64,000 nt of DNA, from NCBI GenBank assembly GCA_935421135.1, contig OW285187.1:10044001-10108000 (forward strand), in the 5' to 3' direction. The notes beneath the pieces are model-generated. The model saw only the letters and a list, made by a program, of their open reading frames with translations. It did not search any database and was not told the origin of the DNA. The stretch comes from Bugulina stolonifera. Its lineage: Eukaryota; Bryozoa; Gymnolaemata; Cheilostomatida; Bugulidae. Made by a program: the position numbers and the translations under genes. Positions 1 through 8,531 of this stretch are shown one piece after another; position 1 is the stretch's first letter; each line of letters begins with the position of its first letter.

Positions 1-211
1 ATCTCAATATACACAATGGCACCATGACCATCAAATCTCAAGGCTAGCAGCAGTGAGGCAAGAGACAATCCCTTAAAAAAGACACAAAGCTATGTGCATC
101 ATAAATTTTACTGTAAGTTTTGCTGTTGTATTTTATACAAATAAAACTTCAAATTTATCCATAGATTTCAGAAACAAACCTACCTCTGGTATCAAAATTC
201 ACAACTGATAT

Positions 212-375
212 ATACATTGTATAATGTATTTTTAGCAAGGGATTTATCTTTGAGCAGTCAGAAACTTGTTTCAAATCCATGAAAATACCAGTCCCTGACT
301 GAGTTTTGAACCCGGGGCCTCTACGGCACCTAATCGCCTAGCACAGTGAACAGAACATGCTACCACTACACCAGC
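212..375 (-). repeat. tRNA-derived SINE, copy 1
   Basis: Read on the minus strand, the head carries an RNA polymerase III A-box-like TGGTGTAGTGG (363-373) and a B-box-like GGGTTCAAAACTC (301-313), spaced as in a tRNA. The tRNA-unrelated tail runs out to about 212 and ends in AT-rich sequence. No trustworthy tRNA cloverleaf was folded, so this is called a SINE and not a tRNA gene. It forms an inverted pair with the next copy. Confidence 0.6.
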
Positions 376-508
376 TAAGCTAAGCTGGTGTAGTGGTAGA
401 GGCCCCAGGTTCAAGCCCCAGTCAGGGACTGGTATTTTCATGGATTTGAAACAAGTCTCTGACTGCTCAAAGATAAATCCCTTGCTAAAAATACATTATA
501 CAATATAT
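376..508 (+). repeat. tRNA-derived SINE, copy 2 (internally deleted)
   Basis: Same family as copy 1 in the opposite orientation, head to head with it. The A-box-like motif is at 386-396 and the B-box-like motif at 408-418. Only about a dozen bases separate them, so the anticodon-arm region present in copy 1 is missing. The tail matches copy 1 closely through the stretch TGACTGCTCAAAGATAAATC. Confidence 0.6.
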
Positions 509-512
509 AGAA

Positions 513-2200
513 AATGGCCAAACCCCCTGATATATACATGTATTATTATATTACAGTATGACTGTTACTTACGATTTCTAACAGCTTAAAAAGGAAAGTA
601 ATTGAACAGAAATAAGGTAGATTGGCTTTGATAGATGGAATCTGTCTCCCTGCTTGGGCCACTACAAACGTAAATGACAGAATAATCTTATACACAACCC
701 ATCAATTTTTGCTGACTAAAATTGGCTGCTTTTTCTTGCTAAGGAAAAAATAACTGTAGTCTAAAGGTGTGTTTGTGAGTCAGTATTATGCCTGCTGTAT
801 CAGTTTTACAAAGAAAGACTAATTTGTTGGTTGTTCAACAGCATGAAACCAGAAACCGTGGTCCACAATAGTATTGGTCAATTATATACCCATTGCAATA
901 TAACGGCTCTATATCTGTTTACTTTTCTTGTTCGTAATCAGCAATAGAAACAAGGTTGTGGAGCAAACACATTTAACTTATTTAGAGTGTCCAGTTAGTC
1001 TGCCATGGAACATTAACAGTCTTTAATAATAAGTTCAGCTATTTCATTTAACGATTAATTAATCCAAATTCTTGCCATGGAACAGTTGTGTTAGGCTCCA
1101 TGAAAGATTACATGCTAAAAAGATCTTGAGGTTTCAGCAGGCTAGAAGTTGTAGACCTACTTACTGTTGATTTAGCTGTCAAAATTAACTCAGTCCTACT
1201 GCTCCACTTTGTGGTTGAAGGAGTTTATTTCAGCTTAGCCAGTGATAGAAGCACAGCCTGCAATAGTATAATGTTGTACCAGCACTAAAATCCTGCAGAG
1301 TTCATCATAAAAACAAATTCAAGTTAACTAAGGATTTTAACTTAATAGGGTTTAACCTGAATGCAAACTAGCAAATTTTTAATGGATAACTTGACTACTA
1401 TTCTGCTGCCATTTTGACATCGCCAGCTGAGTCTAGTCTTTTGGTGAAATAGTTATAACAATCATGATAATATTCTTACCATTGGCACAATCATAAATTA
1501 TTATTTATGAACTGCATATATGATATCGTGCAGTAATATAAAAAATAACAGAAATCGTTAATGGTCAGTTGGAACTTTGTTATACATACCTATGACTATT
1601 CTACTCATGATCATGATGATTACACATTTATTAAGACTACTGCTTAAGACCCACTGCTCATATTTCACACTAAACTTGTTATAAAGATAACGTCTTTTAA
1701 AAAATACATACATGTACACACCTACGTGATTTTATTACACTAAAGACAAAACAAGGGTTGACATATTATTATTATAAAAGAAGTAAAAAAAACTATATTT
1801 CTAGTCTACATGTATGAGTTCCCACGCCTTTACCTCTTCCGAGGGACCATTGGGTAAATTCAGTTTAAAAAAAACTATGTAGTATGCTATATTAATTTAA
1901 GTTTTAATTACAGAACATTTAATTCACATAAATCATCAAATGCATGTCTAGCTTATTTATTTACCATTCTCATGTAGTACATGTATAACGTTTATAATTA
2001 TCATTTATAATATATTCAACAAGCTTCAGTTAACATTAAAATAACTCTCTACCATGCTTGCTCAACAAAATCACTCTGTAACCAGGATCAATTCGACGAG
2101 GTGTTTGTCATAAGTCACTCAACAACCCAGCAAAAAACAACAGTGACAACTAGCAACACAATAAGTTTAAGTTTTTAAAGAACATCATGCGGGCACCAGA
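513..2200. other. AT-rich intergenic stretch
   Basis: No coding exon, RNA gene or terminal-repeat element could be supported here. The sequence is AT-rich with frequent stops in all frames. Confidence 0.5.
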
Positions 2201-2332
2201 TTACTTGGCACGTTTCCAAAGGAAATATTGACCATCAGGAGCAGTGAGCTCCATTCTCTTCATGGTTTTGATGAAGAGCGCTGGAATTTCTTGGTTCGGC
2301 AGTAGAACATCCGCTACTACTGGCTGTGACCC
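2201..2332 (-). CDS. Candidate terminal exon of an unidentified gene
   Basis: On the minus strand an open frame follows an acceptor-like ...GTCACAG and ends with TAA at 2201-2203. The peptide ends TAPDGQYFLWKRAK and contains VLLPNQEIPALFIKTMKR. Composition and codon use look like real coding sequence, unlike the surrounding shadow frames. The gene was not recognised and no upstream exon was found in the window. The element insertion 2.1 kb away lies on the side where upstream exons would be, so they may lie beyond the inserted DNA. Confidence 0.45.
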   Translation of the reverse strand, partial: GSQPVVADVLLPNQEIPALFIKTMKRMELTAPDGQYFLWKRAK

Positions 2333-2344
2333 TTACAACATTGG

Positions 2345-3565
2345 AGAGGTAGTTGTGGGCTAAAATAAGATTCAGCAGCTTTGGTGTTGTAATAGGCCTA
2401 CATGGTGTCAAAAATACTATAATTTCCCAGTTTACAGAGAATATCAATTTATCAATCCCTGGTAAGGAAGCAATGGTCAAAACACTTGGGTGTATAAAGG
2501 GAGGCTTCACTGTGCTGTTTTCAGTGTGGGAAAGTCGCACAGGAGCATTTTAAAGTTGGATACCTTTCCTAACACCATTAATAACCTCTACAGGAATCGA
2601 ACCCAGTACTCCCACATAAAAGTCCAGACTAGACGACGATCATTTAGCAATACAGAACACTTCATTTTTAGTCACATTTATGATTTCATTAATATAATAA
2701 TTTAATAATATAAATATTTGATTTCATTTTATTTATCAATTTAATTATTATAATTACTATTAACATGAATGCACTTAGTATAGTCTGTAAGAGTAAGTAA
2801 GAGTAAGAGACTCCTTGCTTTTAATAAATGTTTCTAATATAACATTTATTATATTATTATTATTTATATATTAATATTTATCATTATAATTATAATTTAA
2901 TGTTATTTTTATCTACTGCTACTCGCTAGTAAAGTAGAAGTATTGGAATTACGATGAGTAGTGTATTCTAAAAAAAATTAAGTAATAGTACTAAGTATAG
3001 CAATAGTAGTTAAAACATTTCATTCATCAGATCATTGGAATGGCTAGGCCGCTATGACCTGTGAGTTACTCTATCTATAAACGTTTAGACGGGGCAGTGT
3101 AAACGCATTGATAGACTGCTTGACAAAACTTTAGAACGGTTTATTATAATTATAATATTATACATGTAAGTGGTATTGGCGTAAGTAGTAATAGTATAAT
3201 TATATGATTATAAATTATCATCTGTCTTCCTGAAAGTGAATCACAAAATCATTCATTTGAAACTGTTCTACTTTAGATTTAGACTTAGCCTTAAGAACGC
3301 AGGTTTGTAAATTAGTGCTTAAAGTTGACTTTATCACAATAAAACAATCAATAATATAAGAGTTTTAGCTGGGAGGTAAGGCTAAGACTTTGTGAACAAC
3401 GGCACCCTGCCAAGTATTGGGTTAGTATCATTCTGTTCGCTACGAGGCATATCAAATGTTGTCCTCTCCCGAGAATAAAAGGAAACAACTCCTCAATCCG
3501 AAATTTGTGGAGTTATGTTCCCACTGAGAAACACTACAACTTCACAAGTTTATTTTAATTTATTA
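2345..3565. other. AT-rich non-coding stretch
   Basis: No supported gene. Many short ATTATT-like runs occur around 2690-2930. If the 2201-2332 exon is real, part of this may be its upstream intron. Confidence 0.4.
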
Positions 3566-3573
3566 TATACAAA

Positions 3574-3850
3574 CAGGGCTGTAACCACCAGGGGGGCAAG
3601 GTGGGCATTTGCCACCCCAGAAATCTGTCCAAAAACAAATATTTGTTGGTGAAAATTGACCTTTGTACACATTGATCACGAAGTTATGGTCATCTGAAAA
3701 ACGGCATAAGCAGCCTGTGATCCTGCGTATTTGGCTGGAATTTGATAGAGAACATTTTAAGCTATTTTACATGTAGTATTAGTCTGGGCAGCCCGATACT
3801 TCGGCCTGGGCTCTTTGCCCCCTCAGCCAAAAATAGTTGTTACAGCCCTG
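3574..3850. mobile_element. hAT-like MITE, 277 bp
   Basis: Terminal inverted repeats CAGGGCTGTAAC / GTTACAGCCCTG are flanked by a perfect 8-bp duplication TATACAAA (3566-3573 and 3851-3858). An 8-bp target duplication and CAG-starting ends are typical of the hAT superfamily. The interior has no transposase, so it is non-autonomous. Confidence 0.8.
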
Positions 3851-4428
3851 TATACAAATACAATATACATTGTACATGTGTTGTATATTTAAACATTAGG
3901 ACACAAGACCAATAAACAACGATGTGTGCATCATTCTCAGCCCTGAGGTCAGGAGAATGAGATCTAGTCCAGTCAGGCCTTCAACTTTCGCACATAAATG
4001 GTGGTTATGTTTAGTAGAAATTACTTGCTGTATACTGTAGACTTACATCAAAAACTGTGGGTGTTCTGTTTCTCTATCTTATGCTTGTGGAGATAGTATT
4101 ATGCACTTTCACTGGTTAAAAGATCTGCTTCCCTATTGCAAAGTTTGTATGCTAATTAGTCATTAAATTATAATATTATCTGGCAACCATAAGAGTGACC
4201 TGGGATGGGCATCTAAAGTTTAAACCCAACTGGCAGCAGCAATTTCTAGCTTTAGTCCATACGTGAATAAAGAACAGAATTGAAAGTTAATAAAATCATT
4301 ATCTCCAAAACAAAATATACAAGAGGAGTTTGTACTGCACCAAGTATACAAGTTATAACTTTAGTATGGTTATTGAATGGGTATGCTATTATTTATAATA
4401 ATATGATATGCTATATTATAACCCTGCA

Positions 4429-4434
4429 CAGATA
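4429..4434. repeat. Left target-site duplication CAGATA
   Basis: CAGATA lies immediately outside the left AGTAGT terminus and is identical to 15139-15144. The inferred empty site reads ...CCCTGCACAGATATAATC. Confidence 0.9.
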
Positions 4435-5131
4435 AGTAGTATAGTCAGTGCACTTCTAGACAGACACGCACTCATTGACCCCTGTTTTCAACCAATCACA
4501 AGCCGGTATTTCCGATTTCAACCAATCACAGAAGAGCACAAAAATTTTGCACACGACCTTGCCAAGGTCACCCCAAAATCCCCCCTTCTGATTGGTCGAA
4601 AAAACATTTGCACACTTGACCCCGAACCCGGCCACGACCCCTTCCCTCCCTCCTTCCCGCCCTCCTCCCCCTCCCCCACCTCCCACTCCTCCCCCACTCC
4701 CCGCCACCGCCCTCGTCCCGTCCGCGCCGCCGCCGTCGCCGCCGCCGCCACCGCCGCCCTCACCGCCGCCGTCGCCGCCGCCACCACCGCCCTCACCACC
4801 GCCGCCGCCACCGCCGCCACAACCGCCACCGCCGCCACCGCCGCCACCGCCGCCACCGCCGCCACCACCACCGCCGCCGCCGCCGCCACCGCCGCCGCCG
4901 CCATCACCGTCATCACCGCCACCCCTCCTCCACCGCCGCCCACCCTCCCCCCCCGCAACCCCCACTCACCCGAACGACCGATCGTTTGAGGCGGTCAAGC
5001 CGCGTCCGCCCACGTTGCGTGCGGCGCCGACCGTACACGTGGAGGCGACGCCGGTGCCCCGTATCCACCGGGCCAAGCGACTAGGCAGCGGCCCGCCGCC
5101 CATTCCGAGTTCCACTGGGGTGGGACTATAA
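4435..5131 (+). repeat. Left terminal inverted repeat
   Basis: It matches the reverse complement of 14449-15138. The outer part holds three CCAAT-box cores (4492-4496, 4522-4526, and inverted ATTGG at 4591-4595). The middle (about 4640-4960) is a CCG/CCA triplet tract rich in CpG. The inner 140 bp looks identical between both ends. The 7-bp length difference comes from triplet-tract indels. Identity breaks right after ...GGTGGGACTATAA. Confidence 0.95.
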
Positions 5132-5134
5132 AAG
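5127..5134 (+). promoter_or_regulatory. TATA box TATAAAAG at the inner edge of the left inverted repeat
   Basis: A consensus TATA box spans the repeat boundary. It sits 54 bp upstream of the first start codon at 5188, downstream of the GC-rich tract and CCAAT boxes. The right repeat continues TATAATG instead, so only the left end gets the full consensus. Confidence 0.6.
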
Positions 5135-5187
5135 ATAAGTTTGACTGATGATAGTATTAATACAAAGAAGACTTAGTCATAGCAAAC

Positions 5188-5676
5188 ATGTCTTTTCTCA
5201 CCAAAGGAGCGGCGGGGAGATATGTACTTTTAAAGGAAGTCCTCCCGAAGTCTGTATGGGATTATATGATCAAAAGTAATATCGAAGAAACGAATAGTCC
5301 ATGGATGTGGTATTGGGTTGACAGACTCGCTCATAATTCCTTAGTGGTAGAGCTTGCCATCTATTTTAGAACACTTTCACTCTCTATGAATATCCCTTTT
5401 AAGATAGGAGAGGAAAAGTTGAGGAAAATGGCACTTTGTTATGAAGACTTAACAGGAGCTAGGTCAAGATTTTCATCTATGGTAGAAACAAAAAACGCAT
5501 CCGTTTCTTCTCCCTTACTCCTTCTTAGGAATGCGGAGTTGTCAACCTGGTGTAGAGTGGAGGTTGAGAAGATTATTGAAGATAGAAACTGGGATGAAAC
5601 TGGTGTGGGAGCGGAGGCCACTTTTAACACTCACTTCTTACTATATCTGGATAATGAACCTGGTGGGGAAGGTTAA
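5188..5676 (+). CDS. Left-end protein of unknown function, 5' part (162 aa)
   Basis: First gene inside the left inverted repeat. The ATG at 5188 follows AAAC and lies 54 bp after a TATA box. The 162-residue product begins MSFLTKGAAGRYVLLKEVLP and is helical-looking, with no transmembrane segment or motif I recognise. It ends at TAA (5674-5676). The same frame stays open past this stop to 6519 without an ATG near the beginning of the second part. This may therefore be the N-terminal half of a protein of about 440 residues broken by one nonsense codon, or a gene using stop readthrough. Its function is unknown. In related elements this position often holds lineage-specific genes. Confidence 0.6.
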   Translation: MSFLTKGAAGRYVLLKEVLPKSVWDYMIKSNIEETNSPWMWYWVDRLAHNSLVVELAIYFRTLSLSMNIPFKIGEEKLRKMALCYEDLTGARSRFSSMVETKNASVSSPLLLLRNAELSTWCRVEVEKIIEDRNWDETGVGAEATFNTHFLLYLDNEPGGEG

Positions 5677-5700
5677 AAGAATGAACTCTATCATAGAGTA

Positions 5701-6519
5701 TTGAACATATTAAAGGATGGGGCAAGAAGATGTCGTTTTGAGGATGGGAAGGAGAAATCGCGAGCGAAGAGGAGTTACAATGAAGAAAGCATCCCTGGTT
5801 TAATTCTTAGTAGAGGTAATACGCTATATGCAGGGCGATTGTTTGGAGAACTAGATCCATCCAAAAATGGGTTAGAGGTGATAAGAAGCCCTTCACCAGG
5901 AGATGCTAGATTAGAGGTGAGAGAGACTTCTACAGGAGAGACTAACCAGGTTATGATAGAAGAGGTTGAAATGTGTGACATTGGAGAACTAGATTCATCC
6001 AAAAACGGGTTAGAGGAGATAAGAAGCCCTTCACCAGGAGAAGCTAGGGTGGAAGTGAGAGAGACTTCTACAGGAGAGAATAAGCAGATTATGATAGAAG
6101 AGCAAACTCATGTAGAAACTAAAGAAGAGGTTGAAATGTGTGACAAAAGGGAACAAGAGATTAGAAAGATAGAACAAGAATTGGCACTAAAGAAAGTGGA
6201 ATTGGCAGGAGCACTGGGGTGGAAAGAAGCACTAGAGATGCAACAGAGAATTGATGCAAGAAAAGAGAGAAGAACAAATCGCATTGCCTTCTTAGAAAAA
6301 AAGTTAACAGAGGAAAGAATGGAAAAAGAGAGGTTAATGATGGAAATCGAGCGTTTGCAAAAAGAAGAAGAAGAAGAAGAAAAAATGGATAGTGTATCAA
6401 TTATTGATCACATAATTCCCCACCTGGCTAACAAACTAGATGATAATGATGCAAAAGCAGAAGGGGAAGATAGTAAACTGCCACAGTGGGTTCCAACAGG
6501 AGAAAGTAATGATGAATAA
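5701..6519 (+). CDS. Left-end protein, 3' part: duplicated segment plus coiled coil
   Basis: An open frame in phase with the preceding gene, separated from it only by the TAA at 5674. Position 5701 is a TTG; the first in-frame ATG is near 5953, well inside apparently coding sequence, so an independent start is doubtful. The protein carries two imperfect tandem copies of a 46-residue block (5845-5982 and 5983-6144), each with an RSPSPG motif and an acidic tail. A long charged coiled coil (roughly 6145-6400), rich in Glu, Lys and Arg, follows, then an acidic C-terminus. Such composition suggests a scaffold or structural role, but no family was recognised. Confidence 0.5.
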   Translation: MNILKDGARRCRFEDGKEKSRAKRSYNEESIPGLILSRGNTLYAGRLFGELDPSKNGLEVIRSPSPGDARLEVRETSTGETNQVMIEEVEMCDIGELDSSKNGLEEIRSPSPGEARVEVRETSTGENKQIMIEEQTHVETKEEVEMCDKREQEIRKIEQELALKKVELAGALGWKEALEMQQRIDARKERRTNRIAFLEKKLTEERMEKERLMMEIERLQKEEEEEEKMDSVSIIDHIIPHLANKLDDNDAKAEGEDSKLPQWVPTGESNDE

Positions 6520-6550
6520 AAGTGTATAGATTCCAATCGTTCTCTCAAAC
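6516..6550 (+). promoter_or_regulatory. Candidate promoter: TAAAAG plus CTCTCAAA initiator
   Basis: A TATA-like TAAAAG (about 6516) is followed about 30 bp later by CTCTCAAAC (6542-6550), just before the ATG at 6560. The same CTCTCAAA string precedes the start at 9644. Confidence 0.35.
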
Positions 6551-6559
6551 AAGGGCAAG

Positions 6560-6976
6560 ATGTCAAAGCAAGAGGTAGTATGTAGAAATGAGAATTATGA
6601 AGATGTGGCTGATGGTCTCTTAGATGAAGTAGTAGCTATCTCTGCTGAAGAGGGAAGGGAGCAAATAGGAGAGAGAAGCAACAAAAGAAAGAAGTTCACA
6701 TTCTACATAATCATAATACTATTTATACTTTCTTGCTCATCTTTATCACCATCAGTTTACACATATCTAAGTGATAGGGAACCACCCAATGGCAAAGACA
6801 AAGGAGTACTTAAGCAAGGACACTTTTTAAAAACAAACACAACTCTATTAGCTACTCAACTGGATCAGCATGCGTCCACACCAAGAAATCGATCTTCGCT
6901 TGCAGAGTCCCTTCACAGCTCTAGTCTGTGGTCCAACAGGGAGTGGAAAAACGGAACTACTATTTTGTCTTATTAG
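6560..6976 (+). CDS. Small predicted type II membrane protein (138 aa)
   Basis: The ATG at 6560 follows the promoter-like CTCTCAAA motif. Residues 1-40 are acidic. A basic NKRKK stop-transfer signal (41-45) precedes one hydrophobic segment at about residues 46-62 (FTFYIIIILFILSC). The C-terminal part carries N-linked glycosylation sequons (NTT, NRSS, NGTT), fitting a type II topology with the C-terminus outside or in the lumen. The last 107 nt overlap the ATPase gene in another frame, so the far C-terminus is constrained by that gene. No homologue was recognised. A virion envelope, inner-membrane or host-interaction role is only a guess. Confidence 0.55.
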   Translation: MSKQEVVCRNENYEDVADGLLDEVVAISAEEGREQIGERSNKRKKFTFYIIIILFILSCSSLSPSVYTYLSDREPPNGKDKGVLKQGHFLKTNTTLLATQLDQHASTPRNRSSLAESLHSSSLWSNREWKNGTTILSY

Positions 6977-7529
6977 GAGAGTTGATGAAATTGCTTCACC
7001 CACTCCTGTTGAAATCATTTACTGCTATGGAGTTTGGCAACGCCGCTTTGAAGATTACAAGGATAAAGTAAGGTTTCATTCAGGACTCATTGATGTAGAA
7101 ATGGATATAGAGCGTGATGGGAAGAATCGCTGGCTCATCATTGATGACTTGATGGGTGAAGTCGGGGGGAAAGAGACTACTAATGCAATCTTTACAAAGT
7201 TCAGTCACCACCTGAACATAAGCGTCTTTTTCTTACTACAGAACCTTTTCCCGAAAGATAATAGAACAGTGTCAATAAACTCGCAGTACTTTTTCTTGTT
7301 CAAGAACCCCAGAGACGGAATGTCTGTTACCAATCTTGCAAAGCAGGCTTTTCCTCAGAGTACAAGAGCTGTTCAAGAAGCTTTTAGTGATGCTACACGT
7401 AAGCCACACTCTTTTCTATTCTTGAATCTTCGCCAGGAAACCCCGGAGTGGGCTAGACTGATCGGTAATTTTGCTTCTGAGCACTCTCCCATGACTGTAT
7501 ATATCCCGAATACCCTGGAATATAAGTAG
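6870..7529 (+). CDS. A32-like (FtsK/HerA superfamily) genome-packaging ATPase
   Basis: The 219-residue protein has a Walker A motif GPTGSGKT at residues 21-28 and a Walker B LIIDD at 89-93. A glutamine in FFLLQN fits the sensor position of the HerA/FtsK packaging ATPases. In Polintons, adintoviruses and nucleocytoplasmic large DNA viruses this enzyme powers DNA entry into the preformed capsid. Length is normal for the compact Polinton version. The ATG at 6870 lies inside the preceding gene (107-nt overlap). No Walker residue is missing, so the enzyme looks functional. It is the strongest marker of the packaging module together with the protease and capsid genes downstream. Confidence 0.9.
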   Translation: MRPHQEIDLRLQSPFTALVCGPTGSGKTELLFCLIRRVDEIASPTPVEIIYCYGVWQRRFEDYKDKVRFHSGLIDVEMDIERDGKNRWLIIDDLMGEVGGKETTNAIFTKFSHHLNISVFFLLQNLFPKDNRTVSINSQYFFLFKNPRDGMSVTNLAKQAFPQSTRAVQEAFSDATRKPHSFLFLNLRQETPEWARLIGNFASEHSPMTVYIPNTLEYK

Positions 7530-7594
7530 CATTCACATCTCCACTCTCTCCATAAACTGTCTTGGACTCGAAGAGAGCGCATCCATCATCAAGC

Positions 7595-7960
7595 ATGAGA
7601 TACATTAATTCACCCGAGTATTCTCCAAGGTTGAGGAGGAATGCCTTGAGTATATATGCACTGACGAAAGCATCTGCAACCATCAGAGATTCAACCATTG
7701 CTGAGGCTAACAAAGACCTTATACTCGCTCTTGTTGAGTGTGCTAGAAATGTATTATTAGGTAATGTTCATCTAACTACCGCTCAGTTGAACTCTCTACG
7801 TCGACATAGAAGGGCCATTGAGGATCTCACCAACTCTCGTACTAGTGTGAGGCAGAAAAAGTTAATCCTACAACGTGGCGGATTTTTAGGTCTTCTTTTG
7901 AAGCCATTGGCAAGTTTACTCGGAGGTGTGCTTGGCGGATTAAGCGGTGGACGAAGGTGA
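7595..7960 (+). CDS. Small virion-like protein with basic middle and hydrophobic glycine-rich tail
   Basis: The 121-residue product starts MRYINSPEYSPRL at the first ATG. The frame is also open upstream to a TTG at 7562, which is less likely as a start. The middle is Arg/Lys rich (LRRHRR, RQKKLILQRGG) and is followed by a hydrophobic tail (FLGLLLKPLASLLGG). I recall this basic-plus-QRGGFL tail from small proteins encoded next to F54H12.2-type capsid genes in invertebrate genomes. An adenoviral core or membrane-active peptide-like role is possible. It is separated from the next gene by a single base (TGA-A-ATG). Confidence 0.65.
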   Translation: MRYINSPEYSPRLRRNALSIYALTKASATIRDSTIAEANKDLILALVECARNVLLGNVHLTTAQLNSLRRHRRAIEDLTNSRTSVRQKKLILQRGGFLGLLLKPLASLLGGVLGGLSGGRR

Positions 7961-7961
7961 A

Positions 7962-8531
7962 ATGAGTCTCAAGTTTTCTAAAAAGTATCTTCTTATGGAT
8001 AAACATACATATGAATCAATGAATAGTAGAAACAACAAAAAAGAAGGAGAGCATCTACCCTCACTCTCTACAAATGGGGATCTACTCCTGGCAGAAAAAA
8101 GCAGAAAAGATGTAATATCTAACCTCAAAAACTCTGATACAGACATCTACTCTCAGCTAGAGCAACATGCTCATAAAATGAATAAGTTCCTAAAAGAGTT
8201 GGAGAGATCACGCCATCCGCAGCAGGAGTTGTATAATACATTAGAGGGAATTAACACTAGGTTTAATGAAATGCATACATGGAGACAAAGAGAAGAAGAA
8301 GCACAAGAGCGAGGGCGAGAGAAAAAAAGAGATGATGAAAAGAGGCGAAGTGGCTCAAGGTCACCACTACCACACCCATATAGGAGAGAAACAAAACCAG
8401 AGAGGTCAGAAGCTGGCGCACGTTGGAGTGGGAAGGGTGAAAATAGAAGTCCTATCAAAACTAGGTCTAGGCGAAAGCTTCCTAAAACCCCTCTTGCAAG
8501 CAATAGTAAAACAGAAAGATGGATGATATAG
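7962..8531 (+). CDS. Basic charged protein upstream of integrase (189 aa)
   Basis: It starts at ATG 7962, one base after the previous stop. The N-terminus is MSLKFSKKYLLMDKHTYESM, a K-Y-L-L pattern I associate with an accessory protein next to integrase in this element family. The middle is predicted helical. The C-terminal half is very rich in Arg, Glu and Ser (RGREKKRDDEKRR, then SRSPLPHPYRR) and looks disordered and nucleic-acid binding. The stop overlaps the integrase start by 13 nt. The function is unknown; it may assist integrase or DNA condensation. Confidence 0.6.
   Translation: MSLKFSKKYLLMDKHTYESMNSRNNKKEGEHLPSLSTNGDLLLAEKSRKDVISNLKNSDTDIYSQLEQHAHKMNKFLKELERSRHPQQELYNTLEGINTRFNEMHTWRQREEEAQERGREKKRDDEKRRSGSRSPLPHPYRRETKPERSEAGARWSGKGENRSPIKTRSRRKLPKTPLASNSKTERWMI

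Noticed and set aside
295..385. Functional tRNA gene on the minus strand
   Set aside because: A and B boxes are present but the arms do not form a convincing cloverleaf, and the unit continues into a shared non-tRNA tail: a SINE.
4408..5131. Long frames of poly-Ala/Thr, poly-Gly, poly-Pro and mixed repeats in the left inverted repeat on both strands (mirrored at 14496-15117)
   Set aside because: They are translations of the CCG/CCA triplet tract in every frame and direction; no non-repetitive coding segment is preserved.
6161..6400. 79-residue hydrophobic minus-strand frame with a run of leucines
   Set aside because: Antisense shadow of the Glu/Lys-rich coiled coil; GAA/AAG codons read backwards as TTC/CTT.
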